64,000 nucleotides of DNA from Amborella trichopoda (Eukaryota > Streptophyta > Magnoliopsida > Amborellales > Amborellaceae): positions 128,940-192,939 of the forward strand of contig NW_006494789.1 in assembly GCF_000471905.2 (NCBI RefSeq), read 5' to 3'. The position numbers and the translations under genes were made by a program. Below the pieces are notes generated by a model. That model did not search any database. It was not told the origin of the DNA and worked only from the letters and a program-made list of their open reading frames with translations. Below, piece by piece: positions 33,810-44,407 of this stretch; the stretch's first letter is position 1; each line of letters opens with the position of its first letter.

Positions 33810-34324
33810 TTTATTTTAGTTGGATAATATAGATTTTGATAATTTTAAAAATATAAAATAAAATAATACTATATTTATACTAAAGCTAATAATATGCCAT
33901 CCAACCCGGCCCTTACAAAGTAGGTCTAGAGCCAATACCAGCTTGACTGCCTTTGTTTTTTTTTTTTTTATCTTTTATTTTTCTTTAGTTATTTTTTGGT
34001 TTGGCCTGATCTAGCCCGATAGGAACAACGCCAAGGCTAAGCCCGGCACATTTATCACTTAATCTATATCATCCAAATAAAATGAATGGTGCATACTAAT
34101 ATAATCTTGTACCAGTAAAGTTGCAATTTATAAAAACTTTTTCCTTTAATTTCACAAGGAGATTGAGATAGTCCCCTGATATCATATGGAACACTATGCA
34201 AAGGATTATTTTTGCAAAATTTATCACAATACATTGTTTTACAATTACTTAATAATTTACCTTTTTTTACTATTCTAACTAAAAAACACGTGTATTTTGG
34301 TAGGCATTTGGAAACTAAATCAGG

Positions 34325-34380
34325 ATGAGGTGGGCCTCAAATTTGATTGTTTAGAGCCGTAGCTTTATATAAACTTTTCC
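34325..34380 (+). mobile_element. M1 fragment (right end)
   Basis: Matches only the last 55 bp of M1: caaatttgattgtttagagc then ctttatataaacttttccc. It abuts the following full copy. Confidence 0.65.
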
Positions 34381-34385
34381 CAAAT

Positions 34386-34785
34386 GGGGTGCGGCTTGTA
34401 TAAAGCCTAGGCTCTAAACAATCAAATTAGAGCCTACCTTCAAATAGTATCGAGAAATGTGGTTTCAACATTGGTAATCTTTATCATAGCCTTAAAATAC
34501 ATTTTCATATTTATTTATAAAGTTTAAAGCTTCAAAAATATTGTAGGTTGACAGATCTATAAAAACTTAAAACTCTAGAAAATTGACGGTCCAAAAATGC
34601 ATTACAAAATACGCTATTTCCAAAACTTGAAATCTATTTTTTTCTCATGTCCATGCATCTTGATATCGAGATGATCAATTTGAGGATATTTGGGCATCAA
34701 AACAATCTCTTCTGGTGAAATTTTTGAGGTAGGCTCAAATTTGATTGCTTAGAGCCTTGGCTCTATATAAACTTGTTTTTTTTCC
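34386..34785 (+). mobile_element. M1 TIR element, copy 10
   Basis: Left end ggggtgcggcttgtataaag followed by cctaggctctaaacaatc; right end gccttggctctatataaact and a T run ending in cc. It is among the best-conserved copies and useful as a family reference. If slightly different ends are assumed, tcccaaatg / ttccaaatg flanks agree at 8 of 9. Confidence 0.82.
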
Positions 34786-34834
34786 AAATGTTAAATAGTT
34801 AATATCTCATGCACATTTTGACAAAATTTCCCTA

Positions 34835-35376
34835 GTGCAATGATTTCATGCAACCGTTATATGGTAATATGATGCACCAACCTTAAAAAACAATCTTATG
34901 GTCATTTGTTTGATCCAAAAGTTTGAAATATACACTCTTTTCATTCTAATGAATGATCACAAAAAAAAAAGAAAATTTGAAAACACAACCTATAAAATAT
35001 TTTTTAGCTCAATTAACATAGGCCGTTCATTTTGGTGAGATGCTTAGATCTAGGCTTTAGAAGGATTTTTTCAATTCCAATTTTTTTGGATGACTTTATT
35101 ATCATTAGAAGAACAATTAAAAAAGAAAAAAAATGATTTTGAGTTTACAAAGACTAAGATCTTGAAATTTACAAAATGAATGGTCTAGGTTCGTTTTTGA
35201 AGGGGACTCATTTTGACTATATCTAAGGTTCAAATTGAACTTTTTTTTTGAGGGGATTGATTATTGAGATGAAGAAAGTGTGTGTGCAAAATTTGGAGTC
35301 ATACAAAACAAACATGATTTTTTAAAAGTATCGTTGTATTATACTATGATACAACTGTTACATTAGATCATTGCTC
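34835..35376 (+). mobile_element. M3 TIR element, copy A
   Basis: Left arm gtgcaatgatttcatgcaac; right arm gatacaactgttacattaga followed by tcattgctc, the inverse. The interior shares gccgttcattttggtgagat and gcttagatctaggc with copies B and C. No coding. TSD not preserved. Confidence 0.75.
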
Positions 35377-35671
35377 GTATTTTATATACATAATGATTGT
35401 CTACTGTATGTTAATGATCCTCATGTGGTGGCAGACCTTCAAAAGGAACAATGATTCAAATCCGCTGCCCGTCATCAAGGGACGATGGCAGAAATCCCTC
35501 TGTGTATGGCAGAGTATGTGTATGCTAATATTATCTACACGTTTTATCTGGTAAAGATTTATAAAAAGAGGAATTTGCCCAGGGGCTCACGTTTATTAAA
35601 AATAAAAAATAAAAAATTAAGGGTTTTGTGTCTCATTGACTAGTTGGTGAGATAATATCCTACTAAGTAGC
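35377..35671. other. Intergenic, no gene seen
   Basis: AT-rich sequence without recognisable coding or repeat termini. Confidence 0.4.
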
Positions 35672-35818
35672 TGGATGACAAGGGAAATTAATGGAAAAAT
35701 CTGTTTTTTTTTTCTTTTCGTTAAGTGGATGACAAGGGAAATTAATAGAAAAATCTGTTTTTTTTTTCTTTTCGTTAAGTGGATGACAAGGGAAATTAAT
35801 GGAAAAATCTATTTTTTT
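35672..35818. repeat. 54-bp tandem repeat, about 2.8 units
   Basis: tggatgacaagggaaattaa starts at 35672, 35726 and 35780, each followed by a T tract and cttttcgttaag. Near-identical units indicate a recent expansion. Confidence 0.9.
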
Positions 35819-36345
35819 GAAATTAAAAATGAGTTTTTCTTTAAGTAAAAAAATAGGTCATGCATTTCAAACGTTGGATTTCAATTAAAAGATAAGTTTA
35901 GCACTAGAAGTGCCAAACCTATCTTTTACTGGAAAAATTAATCTCATAAAGCCTTTATGACAACAATTTCTTTTTAATTAACTACCCAAAAAATATATAT
36001 TTTCTCTTGAAATAATCATTTCATGCATTTGAGGAAAATTATTTTCTTACAAAACCAGTCTTAGTTAGGAACAAAGATGATTAGAGAGTTTTGGGATCAA
36101 ACAGAACTTTATAACATGGGCTACTGCAAGACCAAATGTCCACTTTTGGCCCAAGAAAGCACCAAATCTTATTCCAAATTGGTACTCCATGTTCCTCTAT
36201 TCCTCACAATGAAGATGAAATTTCGAAAAAAAGGGAAATTATATATATTTCATGATGAATATTTCCTCCGTACAATCAAGTAAAAAGGAAAAGCTGAGAT
36301 TCAGAAAAAATAAAATAGAAAATTGTTTCGTGCGGGTTGGACCGC

Positions 36346-36620
36346 ATTTCTACATATGCGATCCAGCGTAAAGCATCCATCTTAAAGATGGATGCAAGTA
36401 GGTGTTCCATCTAAAAACAATGAAAGCTAAGGGTCCAAATGTTTTCTTATTAGAATTATTATTTATAGTTTTAAAAAGTTATTTATTTTTCATATTCATG
36501 ATCTCCATGTTAGAGATTACATGTCTTTAAAAATTAAGTCTTCAAATCCATCTCAAAAATAGATTTATTAAGAGGACCACATTTCTACATATGTGGGCTT
36601 GGCCGCATAGAAACTGGGTT
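36346..36620. mobile_element. M2 TIR element, partial, runs towards the gap
   Basis: Left arm accgcatttctacatatgcg, then a near-perfect 23-bp palindrome gcatccatcttaaagatgga tgc, then the M2 core (agattacatgtctttaaaaa) and accacatttctacatatgtg. The sequence then enters an AT repeat and the second assembly gap. Confidence 0.6.
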
Positions 36621-36635
36621 CCAAGAAAAATAAAA

Positions 36636-36638
<3 letters not shown>

Positions 36639-36676
<38 letters not shown>

Positions 36677-37606
36677 TAGGNNNNNNNNNNNNNNNNNNNN
36701 NNNNNNNNNNNNNNNNNNNNNNNNNNNNNNNNNNNNNNNNNNNNNNNNNNNNNNNNNNNNNNNNNNNNNNNNNNNNNNNNNNNNNNNNNNNNNNNNNNNN
36801 NNNNNNNNNNNNNNNNNNNNNNNNNNNNNNNNNNNNNNNNNNNNNNNNNNNNNNNNNNNNNNNNNNNNNNNNNNNNNNNNNNNNNNNNNNNNNNNNNNNN
36901 NNNNNNNNNNNNNNNNNNNNNNNNNNNNNNNNNNNNNNNNNNNNNNNNNNNNNNNNNNNNNNNNNNNNNNNNNNNNNNNNNNNNNNNNNNNNNNNNNNNN
37001 NNNNNNNNNNNNNNNNNNNNNNNNNNNNNNNNNNNNNNNNNNNNNNNNNNNNNNNNNNNNNNNNNNNNNNNNNNNNNNNNNNNNNNNNNNNNNNNNNNNN
37101 NNNNNNNNNNNNNNNNNNNNNNNNNNNNNNNNNNNNNNNNNNNNNNNNNNNNNNNNNNNNNNNNNNNNNNNNNNNNNNNNNNNNNNNNNNNNNNNNNNNN
37201 NNNNNNNNNNNNNNNNNNNNNNNNNNNNNNNNNNNNNNNNNNNNNNNNNNNNNNNNNNNNNNNNNNNNNNNNNNNNNNNNNNNNNNNNNNNNNNNNNNNN
37301 NNNNNNNNNNNNNNNNNNNNNNNNNNNNNNNNNNNNNNNNNNNNNNNNNNNNNNNNNNNNNNNNNNNNNNNNNNNNNNNNNNNNNNNNNNNNNNNNNNNN
37401 NNNNNNNNNNNNNNNNNNNNNNNNNNNNNNNNNNNNNNNNNNNNNNNNNNNNNNNNNNNNNNNNNNNNNNNNNNNNNNNNNNNNNNNNNNNNNNNNNNNN
37501 NNNNNNNNNNNNNNNNNNNNNNNNNNNNNNNNNNNNNNNNNNNNNNNNNNNNNNNNNNNNNNNNNNNNNNNNNNNNNNNNNNNNNNNNNNNNNNNNNNNN
37601 NNNNNN
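36639..37606. other. (AT)n run and 926-bp assembly gap
   Basis: An AT microsatellite ends in acagtagg and N fills 36681-37606. Open frames reported across the N block are artefacts. Confidence 0.95.
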
Positions 37607-39699
37607 ACCTTTAAATTTCCTCGACAAAAATTTCAAACCCAACATCGAGAATTAGCTTGAGGAGATTTTGAGAATATAAACTTCTGAACAGATACGTACC
37701 TATTTTAAGATAGCAGCAAATTTCAATTCCTAGGCATAAATTATTTTATGAATAATATAAAACTTTAACTATAAAATCTTAAGAAGTTGGACTTTGGAGT
37801 TAGGACATTGCCATACCATATATTATTTGCTTTATTAAAAAAGTGAAAAATAATTTTAAAAATTAGTCGATCGATATATAGGATAAATATATCTAAGTGT
37901 CAAAAAATATTGAGGACTTTAAAAGTATACACCACAAGTGGTGTAGCGTAATCTATTAAGAGAGAGACGGTTAGATTTCTATTTAAGAGAGGAGAAAAAA
38001 GGTAGTTGAGTAACTTGTGTTCCCATAAACAGAGACGAGCATAATCCGTAAATAGAGCTTAAAATTAGATTTATTCTTTGTTTATTTATTTATTTTTCAT
38101 GAACTAAAAATGAAAGGTATATGCGTGAAACAATCCACTAATTGATTGATCGATTTTAGATACTATACCATTGCCATCTATTGTATTTTCAAACAGGAGA
38201 TAGGAGGACCCTATGGAAAAATGGTGGTTCAATTCAATATTAGAGCACAAATGTGAACCATGTAAATCAATGGACATAGCTAAAATTGATTGTTGTTCTT
38301 ATATAATTCAAACTATCCACAGGGTATTAGGGACCCAAATTTGGATATTTGTAAATGAAGAATCCAAATTTGGATATTTATAAATGAAGAACAAAATAAT
38401 GATTAGTATTTTATTAGAAACATCTTTGAACAAAATATTAGTATTTTATTAGAAACATGAGGATTTTTAAGTATTTTATTAGAAACATGAGGATTTTTAA
38501 GTAAATTTTTCTTCAACAATCGTCTCCGTTATCGACTAAATTTCAACAGCTCTTAGATCTGAAAATGTGAAGCTTGAAATTCTTAAATACCAATTCTTGG
38601 GGCATATGAAATGCGGTATTTTTTTTCATAGAGATTCTTAGATAAAGTTTCACATGAGGAAACGGCCGGAAGATATGCTCCCGCCGGAGCATATAATTCT
38701 TCCCCTAATATTCTCCTTTCCACTATATTCCTGTCCTTGTCTTCCTATTATTGTCCTACCATATCGTAACTCTCCTCCACCCGCTAGATTCGCTCCTTTT
38801 CACTCTCCTAGCCCAGCTCTCTCTCTCTCTCTCTCTTTGTCATGTATATGCCTTTCCTTGTATGATAAGGTTTACATAAACCACTAATTTTAGAAACGGA
38901 TTAGTGACGCCGATCAAGCATCGTCAAAACTAGTTTAGATCAGTAAATCGGCTGTCTGGATCATATTTTATTGTGGGGAAGAAATAGTGAACTGGTGATA
39001 AAAAACCATGCAAAAACAATAAACCGATAAAAAACTGGTACATATCAGTAAATAGGTGTTTTTCTATAACAAAAGGCCATTTTACTATAGTAAATCGTTG
39101 GTTCTCTTCTAACAATTTCCTTTATATTGACAAAATCAGCACGGGTTGACTGATTCTTAAGTTAGACCGGATGATTCCGTGCCGACCCGACGTTTTTTTA
39201 AATCTTTGCTTTTGAAATCATGTCAACAGATGTATGAATAAGAGGGAAATAAAAAAACCTTGTACAGACCTGGCCCTTTCTTTTGTCATTTGCGCTCTTC
39301 TCTTTAGCATTTATTATTCATGGAGCATGTATTATACTTCTGTAGGAGCATAGCATATATTTATTTCCACCGAGCATTATACTTACTTGGAAGGATTCCT
39401 TCCATCTTAAATTTTGGAACCGAATATATTATTTTGAAAAAAAAAGAAAAAGATTTGACTTGTCTAACACTTATATTTCACCATAAAAAAAATTCGACCC
39501 TCTTTATTCAATCTCACGACATTATTTTTTTCAAACGTGTAGAAGGTGGCATTTGGAATTTTTATGACGTTAGTCTATGGGTTGAACATGTTAGATCCCG
39601 AAACGTGTAGTCCTAAAGCGACTCAAATTTTTATTAAGAAAACATTATATGTGTCCGGGGATGCATTCATAATTTTTTATTAAAAAAAAGGTTATATGT
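37607..39699. other. Intergenic, no supported gene
   Basis: AT-rich. Includes local direct repeats near 38346-38500 (ccaaatttggatat; agtattttattagaaaca in three copies) and a (TC)n run at 38818-38836. An open frame at 38654-38887 shows no family resemblance and ends in the CT repeat. Confidence 0.45.
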
Positions 39700-39995
39700 G
39701 TCCGGGGATTCATTCCTACATTTGTGTACCGCCATGCATAAACCATCCATCTAAAGATGGATATAGACGATGGTCCCTTCTATTAAAAGGTGAATTCTTT
39801 AGGTTCAAATATTATAATAAAGCGATTATTTTTCTTTTTTAAAATTACTTTTTTAATATATTAATGATCTTTATGTTAGACATGATATATTCTTTAAAAA
39901 TTAGGATCAAAATCTATTTAAAAAATAAATTATTATGGGGCGTGCTTTTCTATACAAGAGTCCGGAGACTCATTAAGGTTATAAATTAGGATGGG
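39700..39995. mobile_element. M2-related element, diverged
   Basis: Contains ccatccatctaaagatggat, the core phrase ttagacatgatatattcttt and a second end tttctatacaagagtccgg, in the same order as the M2 copies. Ends unresolved. Confidence 0.45.
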
Positions 39996-40506
39996 GTTTC
40001 TTTGAGTCGGCCAACTCACATCTACATGCTGCCCGTTCTAAAATTCATTTTAAAGATGGTTCTTTATTTATATATTTATTTTTTAGATTTATCATCTAAG
40101 CCAAGATGATCATGAATATAAAAATAAAAATAAACTCTTAAAATAAAAAATATAATTCGTTTGATATTATTTTGTGCACCGTCCATGTGTTATTTATCGA
40201 TTATACACTTGACATAACCTCCCTCTTTGGGATGGACGTTTATAAGTCAGCATGCTCTTTCGCTTGATGACTCATGGAACATTTTTCAGATAAATTAATG
40301 CTGCCAAAATTTCATCATAAATTTTTCTTGAGAATTTTTATCAAAATTTATCTAAGAGATTAACTACTAAATATTTTATCTATGAATAGGGTTTTTGTGT
40401 GGGTGGACTCACATGTAGCCCTATATCTCACACCTTCCATGTTAAATGGATGATGGTGATTGCACTAGCAACACTGCAATATGCATTGACCAACTCAATT
40501 GAATTT

Positions 40507-41050
40507 GAGCAAGGGTCCAATGCAACAGTTGTATCGTATTATAATGAAACGATACTTCTAGAAACTATGTTTCTGCTATTTGTATGACCCCAAATTTTGC
40601 ACACACACTCATTTCATCTCAATAATCATTCTCCAAAAAAAAAAAATTCAATTTGAACCCTAGATATAGTCAAAATGAGTCCCTTCTAGAAACGAATCTA
40701 GACCATTCATTTTGTGAATTTCAAGATCTTAGCCTTTATAAGCTCAAAATCAATTTTTTATTTCTTAACATTGTTCATCTAATGATAATAAAGTCATCTA
40801 AAAAAATTGGAAATGAAAAAATCTTTCTAAGACCTAGATCTAATCATCTCACCAAAATGGACAGCCTATGTTAATTGGGCTAAAAAAAATACTTCCTAGA
40901 TTGTGTTTTCAATTTTTTATTTTTTTGTGATTGTTCATTAGAATGAAAAGAGTGTATATTTCACAATTTGGATCAAACAAATGGCCATAAGATGATTTTT
41001 TAAGGTTGGTGCATCATATTATTATACAACGGTTGCATGAAATCATTTTG
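40507..41050 (-). mobile_element. M3 TIR element, copy B (inverse orientation)
   Basis: Reverse complement of copies A and C: starts gagcaagggtccaatgcaac, contains ctagatctaatcatctcacc and ends atacaacggttgcatgaaat. No coding; no clear TSD. Confidence 0.72.
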
Positions 41051-41701
41051 TTTTTTGTGACACTTAGATCTAGCTATTAAAAAATTAGATAGTCTCTTTT
41101 TAATCTCGAGACATTATTGTTTTTTTGTATATAAATAGTTTATTTTGGATTTTTTATTGAAATTAATTTATATTTGTGGAGGCTATATCCCAAAATTTGA
41201 TATCTAATAAATATTTCTGACATTGATTATACACTAGGGAGTACATAGATGGTCTATTTAAACAGGAGTATGAAATATTTGAACAAAATATGGCATAAGC
41301 AAGTGTGGAGACTACTATCTCCAACTAAAACGGAGAACATAGATTACTCTCTTGGCATGTCCATTATTGGTAGAGTTTATATAAGGCATAAATCTTAATC
41401 AAACAAAGTAAGGCACACTATGAAAGATGAAGTTTGAGTGCCACGAACTCTTGTGATGGCATACAAATTTATCTTTATTTTTAATTATAAAATTGAAAGC
41501 CTCGTGGCAACCAAGCAAATCTATAAGTATTTGAAAATATCGAAATTACAAGAATTAAGTAATTATTATAAAATAATTTATTTTTTAATATATAAAATCC
41601 TTTTTCTTATGCATTTGAGTTTGAGATGATCAATCGAAAGATTTTTTAAGCTTAGAACAACTATTTTTTATTTATTTTTTTCAATGTTGACTTATTTTAT
41701 A

Positions 41702-42264
41702 GAGCAATGATTTAATGCAACGGTTGTATAGTAATACGATGCAATAACTCCATAGTAATACGATACAATAACTCTAAGAAACCATATTATGGCCATTTGT
41801 TTGATCCAAAATTTGAAAGATATATATTGTTTTCATTCTAATGAACAATCACAAAAAAAGAAAAAATTGAAAACACAACTTAGAAAGTATTTTTTTAGCC
41901 CAAGTAACATAGCCGTTCATTTTGGTGAGATGCTTAGATCTAGGCCTTAGAATGATTTTTTCATTTCCAAATTTTTTAGATGGCTTTGTTATCATTAGAT
42001 GAACAACGTTAAAAAAGAAAAAAATGATTTTGAGTTTACAAAGGCTAAGATATTAAAATTCACCAAATGAATGGCCCAGATTCATTTTTGAAGGGGATTC
42101 ATTTTGACCATATCTAAGGTTTAAATTGATTTTTTATTTTTTTTTTGGATTGATGAAGAGAGTGTATGTGCAAAATTTTAGGTCATACAAATACCACAAA
42201 CGTGATTCTCTAGAAATGTCGTTGCATTATACTATAATACAACCGTTGGATGAAATCATTGCTC
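41702..42264 (+). mobile_element. M3 TIR element, copy C, exact 9-bp TSD
   Basis: 563 bp. Left end gagcaatgatttaatgcaac, right end aaccgttggatgaaatcatt followed by gctc. The exact 9-bp direct repeat tattttata flanks it at 41693-41701 and 42265-42273. The TSD length and non-coding interior fit a Mutator-like MITE distinct from M1. It ends about 350 bp before the TATA box of the HSP20-like gene. Confidence 0.88.
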
Positions 42265-42613
42265 TATTTTATAATATAGAATTTATAATAAAAACCTTGA
42301 ATAGTTTTTTTTATTTTCAACAAATTTAAAATTTCTCCTATCCATTATCATCCTATTTCATCACTTTCTCTCTCTAAAAACTCTCTCTCTCTCTCAGCAC
42401 AACTTAGTCGAAAGTCCGATAAGATGTAACTTCCCACAGATTACCGACCCTTTTTCTTTCCTTTTCATTACCGCCGTTGGCGTAGGGTAAGAGATAAACT
42501 TTCCCGTTATATTGTCTATCCATTTCTACTTTTGCCCGTTATCAATAGACAGACCAGATTAAACCACACTTCCCTCATAAAACCATCTCGACCGTCCAGC
42601 TGACACTTTCTCC

Positions 42614-43591
42614 TCTATATATAGCGAACTGGATGCGTTATTGCCTTGTTATGCGCTGCGTCTGTTCTGCAACGGCATGCGTTGCTTTCTATCCTCGAAT
42701 TAGGGTTTTGGTTTTGTTTTTTCTGAAACTTGCGTTCTCTTCATCTAGTTAGGGTTTAGGGTTCGGGTTTTGATCTTTTTTAACCATAAGCAGATTTGAT
42801 TTGTTCAAGGTGAGGTTTCCTGGGGTATAATCTGGCTTTTGGGGAATTTTTTACGGTTAATTTGGTGATTTATATCTAGTTATGGTTTAAGATTGCCTTT
42901 CTGATTCGTTTTTGGTTAGGGTTTCTAGTTGAGAACATTGTATGGTCCTTCTCTGGTCGGGGACTTGAATTTCTACAGTTGTTGAGGCAAATTCGCTGAG
43001 GAATCCAACTCTGGTTCATAATCTGGTGAGTATTAAATTTTGTTTACAGAGTTTTGGGTTTCAATTTTCTTTTGGAATTCACTGGGATAATTTGGTTACA
43101 GCTTCATCTAGGTTCTATCCGTACTGGTTAGGATTATCTGGAAGGTTAGTGGAATTTATCTGTCGAATTCTTCATTTGGGTTTTATCTCCTTATCTTCAT
43201 ATCAAAGCATACATTTGAACGATTTTTCAGCAGAAAAATATTTTATCGTTTCTGTTGAGGATAACGTAGAGGTTGTTTCTCTAGATTGGTGAGTATACAG
43301 GGATTTGAATTGGGCTTACTTGAAGGTTTGGGTGAATTTTCAGTTTATGCAGAGCCTTGATGGTTTTAATCAGGTTATTTGTGTGGTCATAATAGACAAA
43401 CTTAACTAATTATCGTTGGAGCTATCAGAAGCCATTGTTGCCTTTTGAACTGTGTGTCTTTTCACAGGCGTATAAGCCCCATCCTCCATAGACGGGAAGG
43501 GTCCTGTTCGATTTGTTGAATTTAAGGGTTTGTCCCCTATTGTATTTCTACTGTTGAAAATAACCACTTACCATCATTCTATAGAAGAAAC
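42614..43591 (+). promoter_or_regulatory. Promoter and leader of the HSP20-like gene
   Basis: TATA box ctatatatag at 42614-42623, with transcription expected near 42650. Downstream are telo-box motifs (ttagggttt) near 42699, 42749 and 42915; these are frequent in the leaders and first introns of plant housekeeping genes. A leader intron is likely: donor caag|gtgagg at 42810, with a candidate acceptor ttttcacag|gcg at 43467 (alternative: ctatag at 43584). The exact splice pair is inferred. Confidence 0.6.
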
Positions 43592-44407
43592 ATGAAAGCT
43601 CCTTCAGCTCCTAAGAAACGAAACATCACTTTCCGATATGACATAACATCGAGCCTCTCAGCTGCTGGTGTCCCTTCTGTGCCAATTCCAACCAGGCAAA
43701 AGAAGCTTCGGCGCTTACCCCACATATTTTCTAGGGTTTTAGAGCTCCCTTTTCGATCTGAAGCCAATGTTTTGGTCCAAGAAAATCATGAATTCTTTCG
43801 ATTTGTAACTGGAACCAATCTAGTAAGCGAAGATGTGAGAGCCCAATTGATTGAGATTATCCCTGGGGTTACCAAGATTGTTATCAGAGGTAGCAATATG
43901 TTGGACTTATCTCTAGATGAATTAGAGCTTGATTTGTGGCGCTTTAGGCTCCCTCCTTGTGCCCAACCAGAGCTAGCTAGTGCTGCTTATGTGGATGGAA
44001 AGCTTATTGTCACCATTCCAAAAGGCCCATCATCTGATGATGATGATGGTTCTGATAATATTGACATAGAAACAGGGCAGAATGGGGAAAATTCAGGCAA
44101 TGACACAAACCCTAATTTGCCAAATACTCGTAGTCAGGGAAGTTTGGATAGAGGAGGAGGATTGAATGATGGGTTTGGTGGGGAGCAAGGATCTGGTTTT
44201 GATTCGGAGATAGGAGGTTTGAATGACGGGTTGGGTGGCGAGCAAGGAACTGGTTTTGATTTGGAGAGAGGAGGTTTGAATGATGGGTTGGGTGGCGAGC
44301 AAGGAAATGGCTTTGATTCAAGCAATTGGCCTGGATCTTTGGCGTCGAACCAGTCTTCAGTGAGCCGCCCTCAAGCTTTGGGTGGTCATCTTGTCCTTGT
44401 ACAGTGA
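43592..44407 (+). CDS. HSP20-like / alpha-crystallin domain protein with Gly-rich repeat tail
   Basis: 271 residues in one exon. After a basic N-terminus (MKAPSAPKKRNITF), residues about 45-145 resemble the divergent alpha-crystallin domain of plant HSP20-like proteins (LPHIFSRVLELPFRSEANV ... LWRFRLPP ... AYVDGKLIVTIPK). An acidic stretch (SSDDDDGSDNID) follows. Residues 189-244 form three 19-residue units of GGLNDGxGGEQGxGFD type, and the tail is Ser/Gly-rich. From memory it belongs with Arabidopsis At1g54850, a relative of IDM2/ROS5 and IDM3, small-HSP-like proteins linked to active DNA demethylation; not searched. A classical stress sHSP is less likely because the domain is diverged and the protein lacks the short C-terminal IXI ending. 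The function of this copy is inferred. Confidence 0.82.
   Translation: MKAPSAPKKRNITFRYDITSSLSAAGVPSVPIPTRQKKLRRLPHIFSRVLELPFRSEANVLVQENHEFFRFVTGTNLVSEDVRAQLIEIIPGVTKIVIRGSNMLDLSLDELELDLWRFRLPPCAQPELASAAYVDGKLIVTIPKGPSSDDDDGSDNIDIETGQNGENSGNDTNPNLPNTRSQGSLDRGGGLNDGFGGEQGSGFDSEIGGLNDGLGGEQGTGFDLERGGLNDGLGGEQGNGFDSSNWPGSLASNQSSVSRPQALGGHLVLVQ

Noticed and set aside
36542-37655. Long frames (over 350 codons) across the second N block
   Set aside because: Almost entirely unknown residues flanked by AT repeat; not evidence of a gene.
38654-38887. 77-codon plus-strand frame starting MRKRPEDMLPPEH
   Set aside because: No recognisable domain, ends in a CT microsatellite, no promoter or splice evidence.
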